A stretch of DNA of 64,000 nt from Siderastrea radians. Taxonomy: Eukaryota; Cnidaria; Anthozoa; Scleractinia; Rhizangiidae. This document shows positions 14,501-26,400 of the stretch, piece after piece; position 1 is the stretch's first letter; each line of letters starts with the position of its first letter. The translations under genes were made by a program, and so were the position numbers. The DNA lies in assembly GCA_964017195.1 (NCBI GenBank), contig OZ024898.1, positions 509,001 to 573,000 of the forward strand, given 5' to 3'. A model generated the notes under the pieces. The model did not search any database. It had not been told where the DNA came from and saw nothing but the letters and a program-made list of their open reading frames with translations.

Positions 14501-14732
14501 GCTCACCAAAGGACTTCGATCTTTTCAGCCTTTGAGGGGTTAAATCACTTCCTTCACTTTCCCTGGTTTCAGGCCGTGATGTCACCGACGACTTTGTCTG
14601 AAGCTGAAAAACTTGTTCCTCCAAAACTCGGACTTTATAAACCGAGAATCCGATAGAGGTAAGGGTCAATACTAGGTTCACAAACACGGCAAAAGCCAGA
14701 AGACTATTGCATCGCGTTTTTCCTTTCTCCAT
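2570..14732 (-). CDS. Gene A: type II membrane collagen-Ig-sushi-TLDc protein (10 exons, 748 aa)
   Basis: Coding exons, 5' to 3' on the minus strand: 14732-14439, 13400-13352, 11395-11225, 9248-8982, 7740-7468, 6797-6522, 5403-5233, 4049-3873, 3372-3136, 2901-2570. All junctions are GT-AG, introns from exon 2 onward are phase 1, and the 2247-bp frame is open. Residues 1-10 are cytosolic, about 11-33 a membrane helix, 34-47 a short heptad-like stretch, RLKR at 68-71 a furin-type site, and Cys lie at 80, 83 and 87. Residues 115-159 are 15 unbroken Gly-X-Y triplets, then Ig domains (about 172-260, 261-351, 352-443), two sushi domains (444-500, 501-559) and TLDc (560-748). The type II start is favoured by the MEKGKTRC N-terminus, which matches gene B. 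The collagen predicts a trimer; cleavage at RLKR could shed the ectodomain. The ligand is unknown; recognition or adhesion is an inference. The glycine loop of TLDc reads GAGHD here but GGGHD in B. Confidence 0.88.
6045..6122 (-). repeat. tRNA-derived repeat (SINE-like)
   Basis: On the minus strand an A-box-like gcagctcagtggcgtgt is followed about 40 bases later by a B-box-like gggttcgattt. The stems do not pair well enough for a working tRNA. Intronic in gene A. Confidence 0.45.
7865..8095. repeat. Dispersed repeat (gtttcgagtgttagcccttcg), copy 1
   Basis: Shared with 41572-41775: gtggttctg...gtggggaagtgaaacaca, the gtttcgag..tagcccttcgt core and gctacgctattggtggaaaca. The core is common in cnidarian repeats; the class is not resolved. 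Confidence 0.5.
8685..8880. repeat. Dispersed repeat shared by A and B introns (A copy)
   Basis: The block accgaaccgttaggga...gggggaagtagta...cagttgtgaaccac, followed by an AAAC repeat, is colinear with 23880-24085, so it was present before the A/B duplication. Confidence 0.5.
9386..9936. mobile_element. TTAA-flanked MITE, 551 bp, CCCTCGG ends
   Basis: Terminal inverted repeats begin CCCTCGGACGTACAAG (left) and CCCTCGGGCGTACAAG (right, complement). TTAA flanks both sides (9382-9385 and 9937-9940). The TTAA duplication and CCC start suit a piggyBac-type origin. It is non-coding and lies in the intron between exons 3 and 4 of gene A. Confidence 0.7.
9941..10390. repeat. AAACGCCGGG composite repeat
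   Basis: Copies of a motif around aaacgccgggtc...aataaacgtcccc occur at 9950-10005 and again at 10331-10378, with an inverted tcgaataaacgcc/tttattcgagg pair at 9953-10010. It looks like a decayed mobile element directly next to the TTAA MITE; the class is unknown. Confidence 0.4.
10444..10720. mobile_element. AGAGCGGTTTT MITE copy, right end lost
   Basis: It starts agagcagttttcga and matches the element at 35023-35318 along most of its length (the shared tttggttttgctttacttc and gattggttag blocks). The right inverted repeat is missing, so this is a truncated copy. Confidence 0.6.
11851..11938. repeat. Short near-perfect palindrome (hairpin repeat)
   Basis: The arm cctaattctcagacggccc followed by aggtcgctcgcggcca is mirrored after a loop of about 13 bases (cacagtgagtgta). 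Only a few mismatches occur over about 35 bp per arm. It lies in an intron of gene A. Architecturally similar to 33268-33361. Confidence 0.65.
12765..13270 (-). mobile_element. CR1-like LINE 3' fragment in an intron of gene A
   Basis: On the minus strand near 13210-13110 the reading YGKHSLRYLGPRLWGKL is the usual C-terminus of CR1/L2-like ORF2, followed by an in-frame stop and a short 3' region ending near 12765 with an AATAAAG-like tail. It sits in the intron between exons 2 and 3. Confidence 0.6.
13570..13800. mobile_element. Probable hAT-like MITE (ccgtccacac ends)
   Basis: Degenerate inverted ends (ccgtccacactaatgag; complement of the right side ccgttcacaccgacaac) enclose runs of ttcgaaaacg. 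Such sequences are common in invertebrate genomes. It is intronic in gene A, just upstream of exon 2. Confidence 0.45.
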
Positions 14733-14780
14733 CGTACAGCACGTTGAGCTTAGTTTGAGCTCTTGCCCGGGGGAATATGC

Positions 14781-14790
14781 TATATACGTA
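14781..14790 (-). promoter_or_regulatory. Possible TATA element of gene A
   Basis: tatata about 50 bp upstream of the ATG at 14732, read on the minus strand. Gene B has only a weaker TTATAA-like sequence at the comparable place. This is tentative: it assumes the ATG exon is the first exon. Confidence 0.3.
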
Positions 14791-15644
14791 AACGAAATCG
14801 ATAAATACCAGACAGGGATCAGCTTGTTCTAGCAGCTTAACCCTTTAAGCCCCAGTAGTGGTCAGCATCGAACTTCTCCTCATCATGTAAGTGTATTATA
14901 ACACATACAGGTCATGCGAATTTGGCAAATGAACGCTAAACATGAATTGTCTTGATGTTTAAACAGATTCTCTCAATTAGTAATCAATAAAATCTATGGA
15001 GATCAGTAAGGAGCATTTGCTTAATGATGTTGGGGTTTAAAGGGTTAAACCTGCCTTAACACACCATGACCTTGTGTCTGGCGGTGGTATTCTTAAAATA
15101 CCTCAGGCTAAGTCATGTAACTTAAGCTGATTCGGTCACCAGAGGTGCCAGTCATAACCATTTTAACTGTCAACAGGGCCAAATTAAAATTAAATTCTTA
15201 ATATCACTTTGCAACTTTGCAAATTATTGAAATACTCAGAGCAACCGGATGAACGTTTCGCTGCAAAGGTCACCCTTTCATTTGATATTGCATCCACAGA
15301 GCCAAAATTATCCTTTACAAATATTAAATAGCTTCAGGGGAAAGTACTGCTCATTAGCTTTCATAAGGGTCACACTTTAGAATCACATTTTACAAGCTTC
15401 TATGCTGAACGACCTTGTATGGCGCAAAGAAATCAGTTTGAGAGACGAGAAATCTGGCATGAGAATATGGTCTTTAATGTTGAGTGAACCGTTTTGCAAT
15501 TGTTTTCACGATTGTACTTTTTTAATCAGGGAGTTTGCTCTCATAAAAAAGAAAGTAACATTTTTAACACCCCAAGGGAACACCTCTAATAAAAAAAATT
15601 CAAACAATCAATTTTTGTAAAATTAATGAAGCTGCTGGTTTACC

Positions 15645-15648
<4 letters not shown>

Positions 15649-15679
<31 letters not shown>

Positions 15680-16290
15680 GCTTTATTGCATGAATATAAC
15701 AAAGTATTACAGTATTGCAAAAGCCACGTAAATTTAATTATTAATTATTTAAATAATTAATTGAAACAACTAAAGAGATCACAACCATTTCTTATTTGTA
15801 ACCATTCAGAGAGGTAGCCATTGTAACTAGTTCGTCTCTCAGTTCAAAGCGTGGCGAGATGAATGAATATTAATTGAATATTTATAAAATAATCAGTACT
15901 ATTCATAAAATGTGACAATAAGGTCTCATGTGATAATAATCGTAGAAATGGGATTCTAGGTTTTATTTTAGAAAAGAACCTGTCTCTTATCAAAGAATAG
16001 CTTGGGCAATCTAGTAAAAAAACAGTTTCATCTTCAATTTTGTTACAATTACAGAGACTACAAGACCGAGATGACGTGAATCGGTTTCTTGAGTTTTTGA
16101 TAAGCTTTGAAAACTTATGATGAAGCTTAGAAAGGTCTTTTCGCGCTAATCCAGGCACACAGAGTTCCTTTTGATGGTGGCATTGTCTCACATCAGCTTG
16201 CATTTTTCTCGACATGGACCAATTGAATAATTTGACACCTTTAGCCTGAAGAAAAGGGGGGAGGGGGGAGGCGGAGAGGAGCAAAGTGCC
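15649..16290 (-). mobile_element. LINE 3' fragment with (CAA/TTG)n tail
   Basis: The minus-strand frame 16284-15844 contains CSLCNCNKIEDETVFLLDC, the C-terminal zinc-knuckle-like region of a LINE ORF2. The 3' end on the minus strand is aataaagcttg plus TTG repeats (15649-15679). It lies between genes A and B and is 5'-truncated. Confidence 0.65.
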
Positions 16291-16299
16291 CCGCCGACT

Positions 16300-17400
16300 T
16301 TTTACGACAATTTTAGTGTTGCCATGGCAAGCAGAATTTTGAAAACATTTTTTCAGAATGTTAAATTTCAGTTTTTGAATTATCCAGTTTAAAATTCTAA
16401 CGTTTAAATTTTAAGATCTCTTTTTTATGGCTTTTAATTACTTTAAATGACTTTTTGGCCCAATTTTGGTGGTTTTAGAAGGTTTTGGAAAAACCTGGAA
16501 ATCTAGTAATGGCGGAACCAAGATGGCCGCCGTTTTGAAATCATGAAGCAATTTCCACGTAATGTGACATCATCAGGACAAGTTACAAAGGAAACATTTG
16601 TAGACGTACTATGAACATTGGAAGTTTCGTTGTCATGGCTTAAATTCTCATACAAACTCTACCTATGTAATACGCACACGGCCTCCGTACGACAGTTCAC
16701 TCGACAGTACCCCTCAGTTGAGTTAACGTTACCTCCGTACTGCGTAGGTAAAGTCTATCACGTCACTCTTTGGATACCTCTATAACACGGACAATCAACC
16801 TTGTCCCTTTCGTATCCGTATTTGCAAAGTTCGCCCTCATTAATTAATTATTAATTAATTAATTTACGTATTTATTTAGTAACGTTCTCTTTCATGAGGT
16901 GCCTTGTCTACTAAGCTGAAAACGGATACATTCTTAAGACAAAATTGTATTAAAAGTAATTTAGGACAGTACATAGATGTAGGTCCTCATGAATTATCAC
17001 CAGGACTGAATATTCTCCCACTACTACGTCATTTTTACCACATAAGAACAGAAAAACAGGCAACATATGACAGCGTATTGCACAGCACGGTTTTCCGGTT
17101 TGACAGGTTTTCTGTTGAGCATAGGAGCTAAATTACTGAGGTAAGCTGAAGTGGACTGCGGAAAAATGCTCGCAAATTTATGAGACCTACACTACTTTGC
17201 AGCTCGTCAAATATCCTCGCGTATCATAAACACCATAGAATAAGGTGTAATTATGGCTACTTCAAATGTCAACCTCTCAGTTCTGAAGTTTTTGTGATCG
17301 TAAAATTTTATCACAGCATATTTTACGGAGCGTGCAGTTTATTACTGAGAACCGTCATCTTGGCTTGCTCTAACAGTCTTGCACAAAACAAAATATGTTT
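16300..17400. other. Intergenic DNA between the LINE remnant and gene B, no gene seen
   Basis: Contains an (ATTA)n-rich stretch at 16838-16875 and the phrase aagatggccgccgttttgaa, which recurs in repeats elsewhere. The open frames at 16904 and 17180 have no recognisable protein features. Confidence 0.45.
17338..17343 (-). terminator. Possible poly(A) signal of gene B
   Basis: AATAAA on the minus strand about 65 bp past the stop codon. Gene A has no close equivalent; the nearest clear one is more than 500 bp downstream, near 2032. Confidence 0.4.
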
Positions 17401-17407
17401 AATGATA

Positions 17408-20400
17408 TCAGTTTTTGTGCGTCTGGTAAAATACTTCTACTTCATGGGGTTGAAAATTGTACTTTCCGGCCAGTAGGTTTTTCGCATCGCTAGAACTATA
17501 TTTATATCCAGCCACTTGCACGTAACTGTGACCCAGATTAGCGTATGAGTTGGTATTGGAGCCTGCATTGTTAGCAATATGAAAGTCATGGCCTCCACCG
17601 AAAGTTGGACCATAGCCACTGTTTCCATATATGGCATTGTCGGTTTTTTTGACGTGAAGCTTGAACGGTTCCAGTCCATCTTTGTTTTTAAAGGAGAATA
17701 TGAAGCTGTGAGCAGAGTCCGTGTAGGAACTGCCAGAATCTAAAAAAGGAAAAATCGTCAAAAGTTTATTTTGTGTTCTCTTTGAGTCTACTTAAAAGTA
17801 ACGATAAGAGTGAAGCAAGGGGAAAATAAAAGCGCGAGCACAACTTAGGTGGGACGAGGTTGGGAAATCCTCCCGTTCTGCCATCGAGCCACAATGAATA
17901 ATAACTGTTACGAAATAATAGGCGCACATAAAACCGCTAAAATAAGCTGCCTCTGGCTGGTATTCGACCGAACGAAGACAAATTGTTATTAATGAATTAC
18001 TTACGCCAATATTGGTCAGTGTATCCTCCGAAGATATACTCTCCCACCCTAACAAACGTCACTGTTGGACCCATGCTATTGCACCGTGAGTGAAATGTGC
18101 TGCTACTCCATCCGTGATCCGTGGCTCGGTAACACAACTTCCATTTAGCTGGCAGGGTAGACACAGGGTCCAGCCAGCCTTTGAGGAGTTCCCAGTATTC
18201 AGTTGTGTTAAGAAGGATTTCTGATGGTTCAAACTTGGGCCCTACAGGACGAAGCAACGTTTAGTGCAATCTGCCAAGTTATTACACCTCAAGTGAAAAA
18301 ATATATATATGGCTGCGAAATAAAGAAACCCTCATAAGAGTTTACTTGGTGTAAACAAAAGATAGAGTGAATTTGGGAGAACCCTCAGAAAAAAGGGCAT
18401 GGCGCGTACAAAACTGCATACTTTGAATGTTTTTATTTGACGGTCACTTATCTCGCATTGGTCTTTTAAAACAACGTCATCAGTTCCACCAGTTTAATCA
18501 TCTTAAAACACATGGATTTTGCGTGAGGGTAAAAGACCCTGATTTGATTAAAATAGTCTAACGTAACAACATAAATTTCAGGTGAAATAAAATGACGAAA
18601 GACTTGCGAGAAGTCTATCTTTACTGAAGAGTAAATGCCACTCACCTTCACATACGGGATCTTCCATGGTCCAGTTTCCAGTCTCGTTACAAGCTCTGGT
18701 CAGCGGTCCTCGAAGCCGATAGCCTTTATTGCATTTGTAAGTGACATTTTTTCCCTCCCAGAATTCATTTCCCATTATGTAGCCATTCTCAAGAGGAGCA
18801 GGCTCCTCACACAAACGGTGGCCTGGAAAAACAACACAAACGATAACTAAAATAACAACATGAACCTAGTTTAATGGCCTAGCTCCCACGAGTCCCCTAT
18901 AGCTTAGCAGTAGAGCATCCGGACTAGTAATGGAAGGCCATAAGTGTAACTCCTGTTGGGAGAACTCGGGTCACTCATGATTAATACATCTTTCACAAAC
19001 GATAATTAGTTACAACCATTGTTTGGTCGTGCACTAAACTGACAAGGATGGTCGTCACTTGTGAAAGCGCTTTGTGTATTATCCACTAGAGCTTAGAAAA
19101 TAGGGGGGATCAAATTATAATTATTTTAATTCTTTAAAACGTGTTCCACAGATCGACTGTCTTTGCACAAAGTTGAATTACTGACAAAATCTATCAGAAT
19201 GAATGTTTGAATTTATCAGTCTATTTTCTCACATGTTGGAATGATCTCGCTCCAATTTCCATTTTCCAGGCACAGTCTGTTTGTAGGTCCCTCCAAGTGG
19301 TATCCTGCGTCACAAGCAAATGTAACCATCTGTCCTGCCCAGTAGTACTCCCCAATCTTATAACCGTGCACAGGAACACCAGGATCTCCGCATCCAACAA
19401 GTTCTGATTATGATAGCAAAACAAATTCTTGTCATTAAAATGTTGAGCGACGTAATAATATATAGATTTAGCCAAGCCTAAAAGCGGAGCCGCGAAGGAA
19501 TAAACTGGTGTTCGTTTGTCAAAAATAGTCCTGAAACTTTTCGGTCTGAAATATATTTCGGGGCTTTTTTTTTGGCTCGTTCGCTTTCGAAAAGTGTTCC
19601 TCAAAAAGCCTGAAAGTGTTCCGAATTGTCCTCCAATATTTTGGGAATCTGTTCTGTAAAACCAAGCTCGAAAGGTCATTCTAGAGGCTGAGCACAGCTT
19701 GATTATTTTACTCACGAGCCGTCTAACTTGGTGTTTGCAATGTTTCCATATCCTGTCATTAACTGTCAAGGTTTGTCAAATCTCCTTGGATTATTGGCTG
19801 TTCGCTTGAATGAACTTGAAGCGGCGCTCATTTAGGCCCAGTTCAGACGCCGTACCTCTCATGTGCCGTACCAAATACATTTTCGCTCCTAGGTCGTAAT
19901 TAAGCGGCAAGTTTTGCCGTACCCTGAGATTTTGGCTTGCCTAATTGAAATCTTGTAAAACAAAACTCATTTCGACACCTTACAACTGCCAAAAAACTAC
20001 GTACTACTTGGTACGGCACATGAGAGGTACGCCGTCTGAACCGAGCCGTACAAAAACAAAATAAAAATTATTCGACTGTTTAAATGGGTTATCTTCATCG
20101 CGTTCGGATGTTAACAAATAACATGAACTGCCACTAAATAAAAATATTAGTCTGGTCAAAAATTTATACTGACGTTTCACCGGCAGTTTACTGGGATTAC
20201 CCGAAAGAAAGGATCTGGGGAGCTTCGAAGCACTTGTAATAAACTTATCGAAGAAAAATGTCGCGTAGGTTTTAGCAGCCGCGAAAAAATTCAAGCACTT
20301 TGAGGAACACACATTACTTAGCGGATAAAAGAGCTTTAAACTCAAAACTGCTTCGCTTATAGTTACTTAAGTAACCCTTATATTTCGTTCTCTAACTTGA

Positions 20401-23400
20401 GACCATCGAGATTGAAAACAAACAAACAAACACCGTCCAAACATTCTTAACTCTGTGGCATAAGTTTTGCGGCTGCAAATTGTCTGAAATTCGAGCACTT
20501 TTAAAAATGCATAGAACTGTTTTTGGAAGCTTTTCGGATAAAATAGGATTAAACCGACAACTGCTTTGCTTATAGTTTTTCAAATAACTGTTATATTTCG
20601 TTCTCGTTATATTTAGTTCTAACTAGAGACCATCAAGATTCAAAGCAAAGAAACGCCAAACACGCTTTAATTAAATTATTATTATGCCGGCATAAGTTTT
20701 GCGGATGCGAAGTAAGCCTAAATAAAGTTAGGTGCTTCGAGGAATGCACAAAACTGTTTTCGGAAGCTTTTGGGATAAATTAGCTTTAAACCGACAACTG
20801 CTTCGCTTAAAAGATTATTACTATTGAAAACTTCTAGGACAAGAAAATCGACAGTTGCACAAAGAGATAGACCGGACAGTCAAAATTGAAAGAAAAGCTT
20901 GTGGAGTTGTCTTGCGGCTGTGCTTAGACCCACTGTTATGAATAAACAAACACAAAAATCATTTTTGAAAAAAGTTTATTCGAAAACCCGTAAGTTTATA
21001 CTTAAATGCAATTCACGTCACACTTCCAAAATCGTAGGTCGGTCCACGCGAGTGAAATCGGCTGAGCATGGCAAAATATTCAAGAATCTGTCACAAATCT
21101 GAGCGCGTTTTCTAATAATTTTTTAAAGTCAAAAGTAAATGACACATTTCTAATGGCATAAATCAAATTTCCATTTCAAAACGTAATTTCTTTCATCGTA
21201 ATACTCGAAATCATGTACCTTAGACCCTTTAAAAACTTTACTTACTCGGTTGTGTTTCAACTCTTCGCCGTGAAGAAAACAAAGCGATGAAGTCCTTTGA
21301 ATGCAGCTTTCGTAACTTGAACTTTTCGCCTTCTACCAGTATTCTTTTGAACTTTTTCTTTCCATTTATGGATATTAGATGTTTTTTTTTGTCAAGTATA
21401 AAACTTCAGTACTCTCGAGCAATCGTTAAATGCTAAAGAAGCTTAAGCTTTTAAAGAAACCTCTTTTTCAAAAGCGACGATGGTCATGCGATTTCCCGCC
21501 AAGAAAAACGCCGGTTGCCCAAAAGCACCGCGCGATTTCCCGCCAAGAAAAGATGGCATTCTCTACCCCCGTCGGGTTGTCTTGGGACTCCCCTCCCCCT
21601 CCCACAGAGTCTGTGCGGACGGACGGACGTGCGGATGTACGGACGTACGGACAGACGGTCACGTGACTTTACGTCACAACCAAATTTCTCGGATTGATAG
21701 GTTACCAAATTTCCTTAGCAATGGAGCTCCGCTGGCGGGCTTTGCCCGCAGGCTCCGCTATAATCAAGTGTTCTAAGAAGGATATTGGTCCAGTCAAGTA
21801 ATCGTGTGCGTGGTAGCACTGGTGATATAACTGACAAATTAGATCTATAGAATTAACCTGTGTCAGTTAGAGTGCTGATAGGAACTATTCATTGCTCACT
21901 GAGCGCTGCATGCGTATAGCTACTTTCACCCGGAAGATCACAGTAGACAATACTGGGATTCCTAAGCTCGAATCATTCACTAAACAACAGTCTTCTTATG
22001 GAATGCTCTCGATAAGAGATCAGAGATTCCCGTGTTCACACCATTTACTATGCCCATATTTGTTACCTAGCGTGGTTGAAATTTCCGCAGTTCCATTGTC
22101 GTAGTTTTTAAAGAAGCACTTGTACACGCCCTGATCACTGGGGCTAAATCTTGGAATAACAAGCTCTCCTTTCACTTCCGCGGCAGTCTTTGATATTGTG
22201 TTGGTAGAAATTACCACTCCATCCTTGCTCCACTCCAGACTTGGGACAGGGGACCCCCGGGCAGCACATTGCAATGAAATAGAACCATAGGCTTTTGTCA
22301 CTTTGACAAAGGGGGGAGGAGTAACGGTGATAACAGGAGACACTAGCGATAAAGGAGAAAAGGAAATAGAAGAAATTATTATTTTTTAGAAGCCACGTTA
22401 CGTACGAAGTCATTCTATAAGTTACTATCAGATTCGCTGAAAATATGTTACAGAGGTATTATGACATATATGTACATTTTTCCACTAAGAGGCATTGTCG
22501 TTCCCACTGGATGGGATTTCTGGTACAAACTTCAAGTGTAACCAACCGATGCCTTCTCATAGCGAAGATTGTTTATGTGCACTTGTTCTCTTTTAGCCCT
22601 ATACGGAATAGTGTCCTTGCATGATAAAATTACTTATTTAGGGTATCCTAGCGTGACAGAACAACCTATCAAGTGTATCAAACGTACCATGGCTTGACAG
22701 AATTATTTATTAAGTGTGCCCTGGCATGGCAGCGTACTCTAGCGGGACGGAATTACTTAACACGAGTATCGTATCGTGACAGAGTTACCAATCAAGCTTA
22801 TAATGGCGTGAAAAAAATCAGTTATCAAGCGTACCTTAGCGTGACAGAATCACTTCATAATCGCCACCTAGCGTAACAGATTCAGTTATCAAGGGCACCC
22901 CAACGTAACAGAATCCCTCTTCAAGCGTATCCTAGTGTGACAAAATCGCGTAATTATCGTTTTCCTACCGTTTTAATACTTATGGAATTTTTCTAGGTCA
23001 CTTACAAACAGGATTCACTACAAGCACTATCAGCGCATACACGTGACCCAGGTGATTGTCTCCGCGGCACATGATTGGTCCTCTGTCTTTCCACTGTGTG
23101 TTCTTGATCACAAGTTCTTTTCCAGTCTTTACATGGCGGCCAACAGGCAGGGGGCGAAATGACCGAGTCCATTCTATCTTTGGTGCGGGAAAACCAAAGA
23201 TCTTGCACGACAAAGTAGTGTCCCAAGATTCATATCCCATGTGGTAAACAACTGGTGCCTCTACAAACCTTGGAGGGACTGCAAAAGATATTTATGCTAA
23301 GTTTACCCTGTGACGATCATGTTAGTTAACTCAGACCTCTATTGTTGTATGTATGGATATGGCTGCCTGGGAAACTTTGGTATAGTGTTTTGGTAGAAGG

Positions 23401-26400
23401 CTTTTTTTTTTAGATAAAATTATTAACGGTTTCCTTACAGCTTTTGCCGTCCATCAGATTTCTGAGGTTATTTCTCAGGTACATGTCACGTAAAAAATGA
23501 AGATAGATGTGCATCAATATAGAAAATTACGCTTTGCCCCCCCCCCCAACCCTCCCGAAAAAAAAAAAAAGAAAACGAACAGAGGCGTGCTTGAAGGTGG
23601 TGTACTTAATAGCGTTTTTTTTTTTGGTGTTCGTGTTGGTTGAAAGATCGCCTAGAGGGTTGGTGATTCAAGGCACGTCTCTGCGTTGTTTCGCCTTGTT
23701 TCTTTTTACAAAAGTGTAACTCCAATGTGTCTCTTAACCCAGACGTACAAATGAGAAAGGGTAAAGGTAGTGTTTTACTGTTAATGAATTTATTGTATTA
23801 CATGTTTCATCTTGATGGTATAACTTTTGCAGGACAATAAATGTTTAAATAAAGGTTGAATTAAAACTGCTGGGTGACCCGCCGAACCGTAAGGGAATCT
23901 CTTAACAAAATATTGTGGGGAAGGGAAGTGGGTAACACTGGAATGAACTAGCAGCCCATCCAGGGGGAGTAGTAATGCTCCCAGTCGCCTTACGCTAAGG
24001 ACGCCGGGTCAACCTCCGGCAGTTGTGAGCCATTAGGCTTGTGAAGACTTTCACAACAAACAAACAAACAAACAAACAAACAAAGGAAACGAGTACACTA
24101 AAATCAAAATATTAACAGTAATACAACAACATTCACAGTAACAAGCGATCAATAATTGAAGGACCGAAAAGTCTTATTTTTGCTTACCATTTACGATAAT
24201 TTCGACAGTGGCAGAATCAACACCCAAGAAATTCCTCGCCTCACACTTGTACAATCCTCGATCAGCAAACTGAATATTGTGAAAAGTCAATAGTCCCGTG
24301 TCTGCATTGTAAGTACCATTGTTAACCTCCTCTCCATTCTTGAACCACGTGACCACTGGTTTAGGGAAGCCCTCTGCATAGCACGGTAGCGTTACGTTGT
24401 TTCCCTCTACTGTCGTAAAGTTTGGAGGAGGCTTCTTCTTGATCTTGGGTAAATCTGTGAAATAAATAGCTGATTTGTTTGTAAGGAAAACAATTAATTA
24501 ATTAATTCATTAATTGATTAATTAATTAATTTATTTATCAGTTGCAATGAATTGACAGCCACTACGTTTGTGTACTTATTTACCTATATGGGCACAATCC
24601 GTCATTTCTTTAGGGATTTGTGGTGTGTGTCTCCCATGGCCTTCAGTTGACTTTGGAAACGAAACAGAAATTGTGTACTTGATCAGACAGGTGTTTGACG
24701 CAAAGAAGAAAGACCGATAGGTGCTACTGAACTCATATTAGTAATAGAATTTGTGGAGCTTTTGGAAAATTCTTGCATTAAATGCGGAATTGAAGACTAC
24801 AAAACAAATGCTGTTATCTTTGGATACCTTCAGATGATTTTCGCAATACTCTCAAATTATTGTTAAACCAGCAATCTAAGCCGTTAATGTTCCACTTGAT
24901 CAATAATCACTCTGAATTAACATAAAATCCAGTATTACCTATATCCTCAATCAGTTTTGACGTGTTCCCGGCAAAAGCTTTCCCAGGTCTTCCTTTGGGC
25001 CCTCGGGGGCCTCTCTCACCGGGTGGACCTCTTTTCCCTGGTTTTCCTATGTAACCTGGCCGGCCGCGCCTCCCCTGACGACCTTCCTTTCCCTGAGGGC
25101 CTCGCTCGCCTAAAATACAATTGTAGCATGAATGAATAATGAATGAATGAATAACTTTATTTAAGTGTCAGACTCAGGGGTGGGTATTTAGCTTGTGACA
25201 GCTAATTAGGGACACTCTACTACTTAAAATAAATGAAAATTTACAATATACATTTAAAAATTACAATATTTTACTAAATTAAAATTAGGGGGAATGAATA
25301 AGAATAGGAATAGGTCGTCTAAAAAACGGTTTCTAAACTCACAAATACATTATTATACTTAACTAATGAACAGTTAAAAAGATAAAAATAAAAGAAGTGA
25401 TAAGTAGATACATAAATAAATTGTCGGAACACAAGTAGCACATATGGCGCAATAAGAACACGCGTCGTCGATTACATTTGTTAATAAGAAAACCTGTGGT
25501 TCATTAAAGACGGGCCCTTACAAGCTGGAGTTATACAGGTGTGGGCACCTAGATTTACGGTTTTTTTCTATTGGGTATCAAAGATAAATAAATATTGCGT
25601 GATCTGTTTTGGAAATTGCAAAAAACAAAACAAAACAAAACAAAAAACAAAAAAGTTCTCAAAAATGAAACCAGCAGCAAAATTTCAAACCAAACCGTAG
25701 AGGCTAGAATTCAGTGCTAATTAAACCTTTGAATTCTCCTCCAGCCCTTGCATTTTCAGTATTTTGCAATACAGTAATAAATGGCCTGCGTTTTATAAAA
25801 TTGTGTTACCTGTGTATTTGCGTGACTTCTCGTCGAAGGTTGAATTCGAGCTGAACGCCCGGGGTTATAAAATGTTTCTCTTGTAAATCAAGTCTAATGC
25901 ATTTAATTCAAGACCAAGTTTGTTTTCACTGCTAAATGTTTTGACTCGACAAAATTAACCTAGGGTCTAGATTCTAGCTTTTTCCCCCTCTTTGTAATCT
26001 GCCGTTATCTAGATTTCAAATGCATGCATGAATGGCACATTCTGTGGGAGAACAGTGACAGATGTTTCAGTTACACGGCCATAACAAATAAACTCATAGT
26101 TATACGTGTTTCCAGTTTTATCCAGAAAAGGTTTCAAAAAGCCTCAGGAACTCCAAGGCCCGAAATATATACCTCATTTATCAGTTGCCGACATTCGGAT
26201 AAGCCTTCTCTTTGAGGAAAATGCTATATTCTGTCCCGGAACAATTAATTCGTTCCTTTAAGCGGCTTTGAGCGCTTCCGAAGTCCAGTCCATTTGAATC
26301 TAACTTTCCAGAACTTTCCCATTTGTTTTCACCTTTTAAATGGCGTATTTTGATCCTAATAATGTTACCCCTGTCCCCAAGAAAATCACGGTCAAACCCA

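Noticed and set aside
18891..18963. Functional tRNA-Thr gene
   Set aside because: Anticodon-arm and T-arm mismatches and a weak B box; kept only as a tRNA-like repeat.
20899..21102. 67-aa basic open frame
   Set aside because: Lies inside an intron of gene B with no splice context, domain or conserved counterpart in gene A.
21468..21776. Five overlapping open frames in a GC-rich stretch
   Set aside because: All six frames are relaxed because of ggac-type repeats; no protein features.
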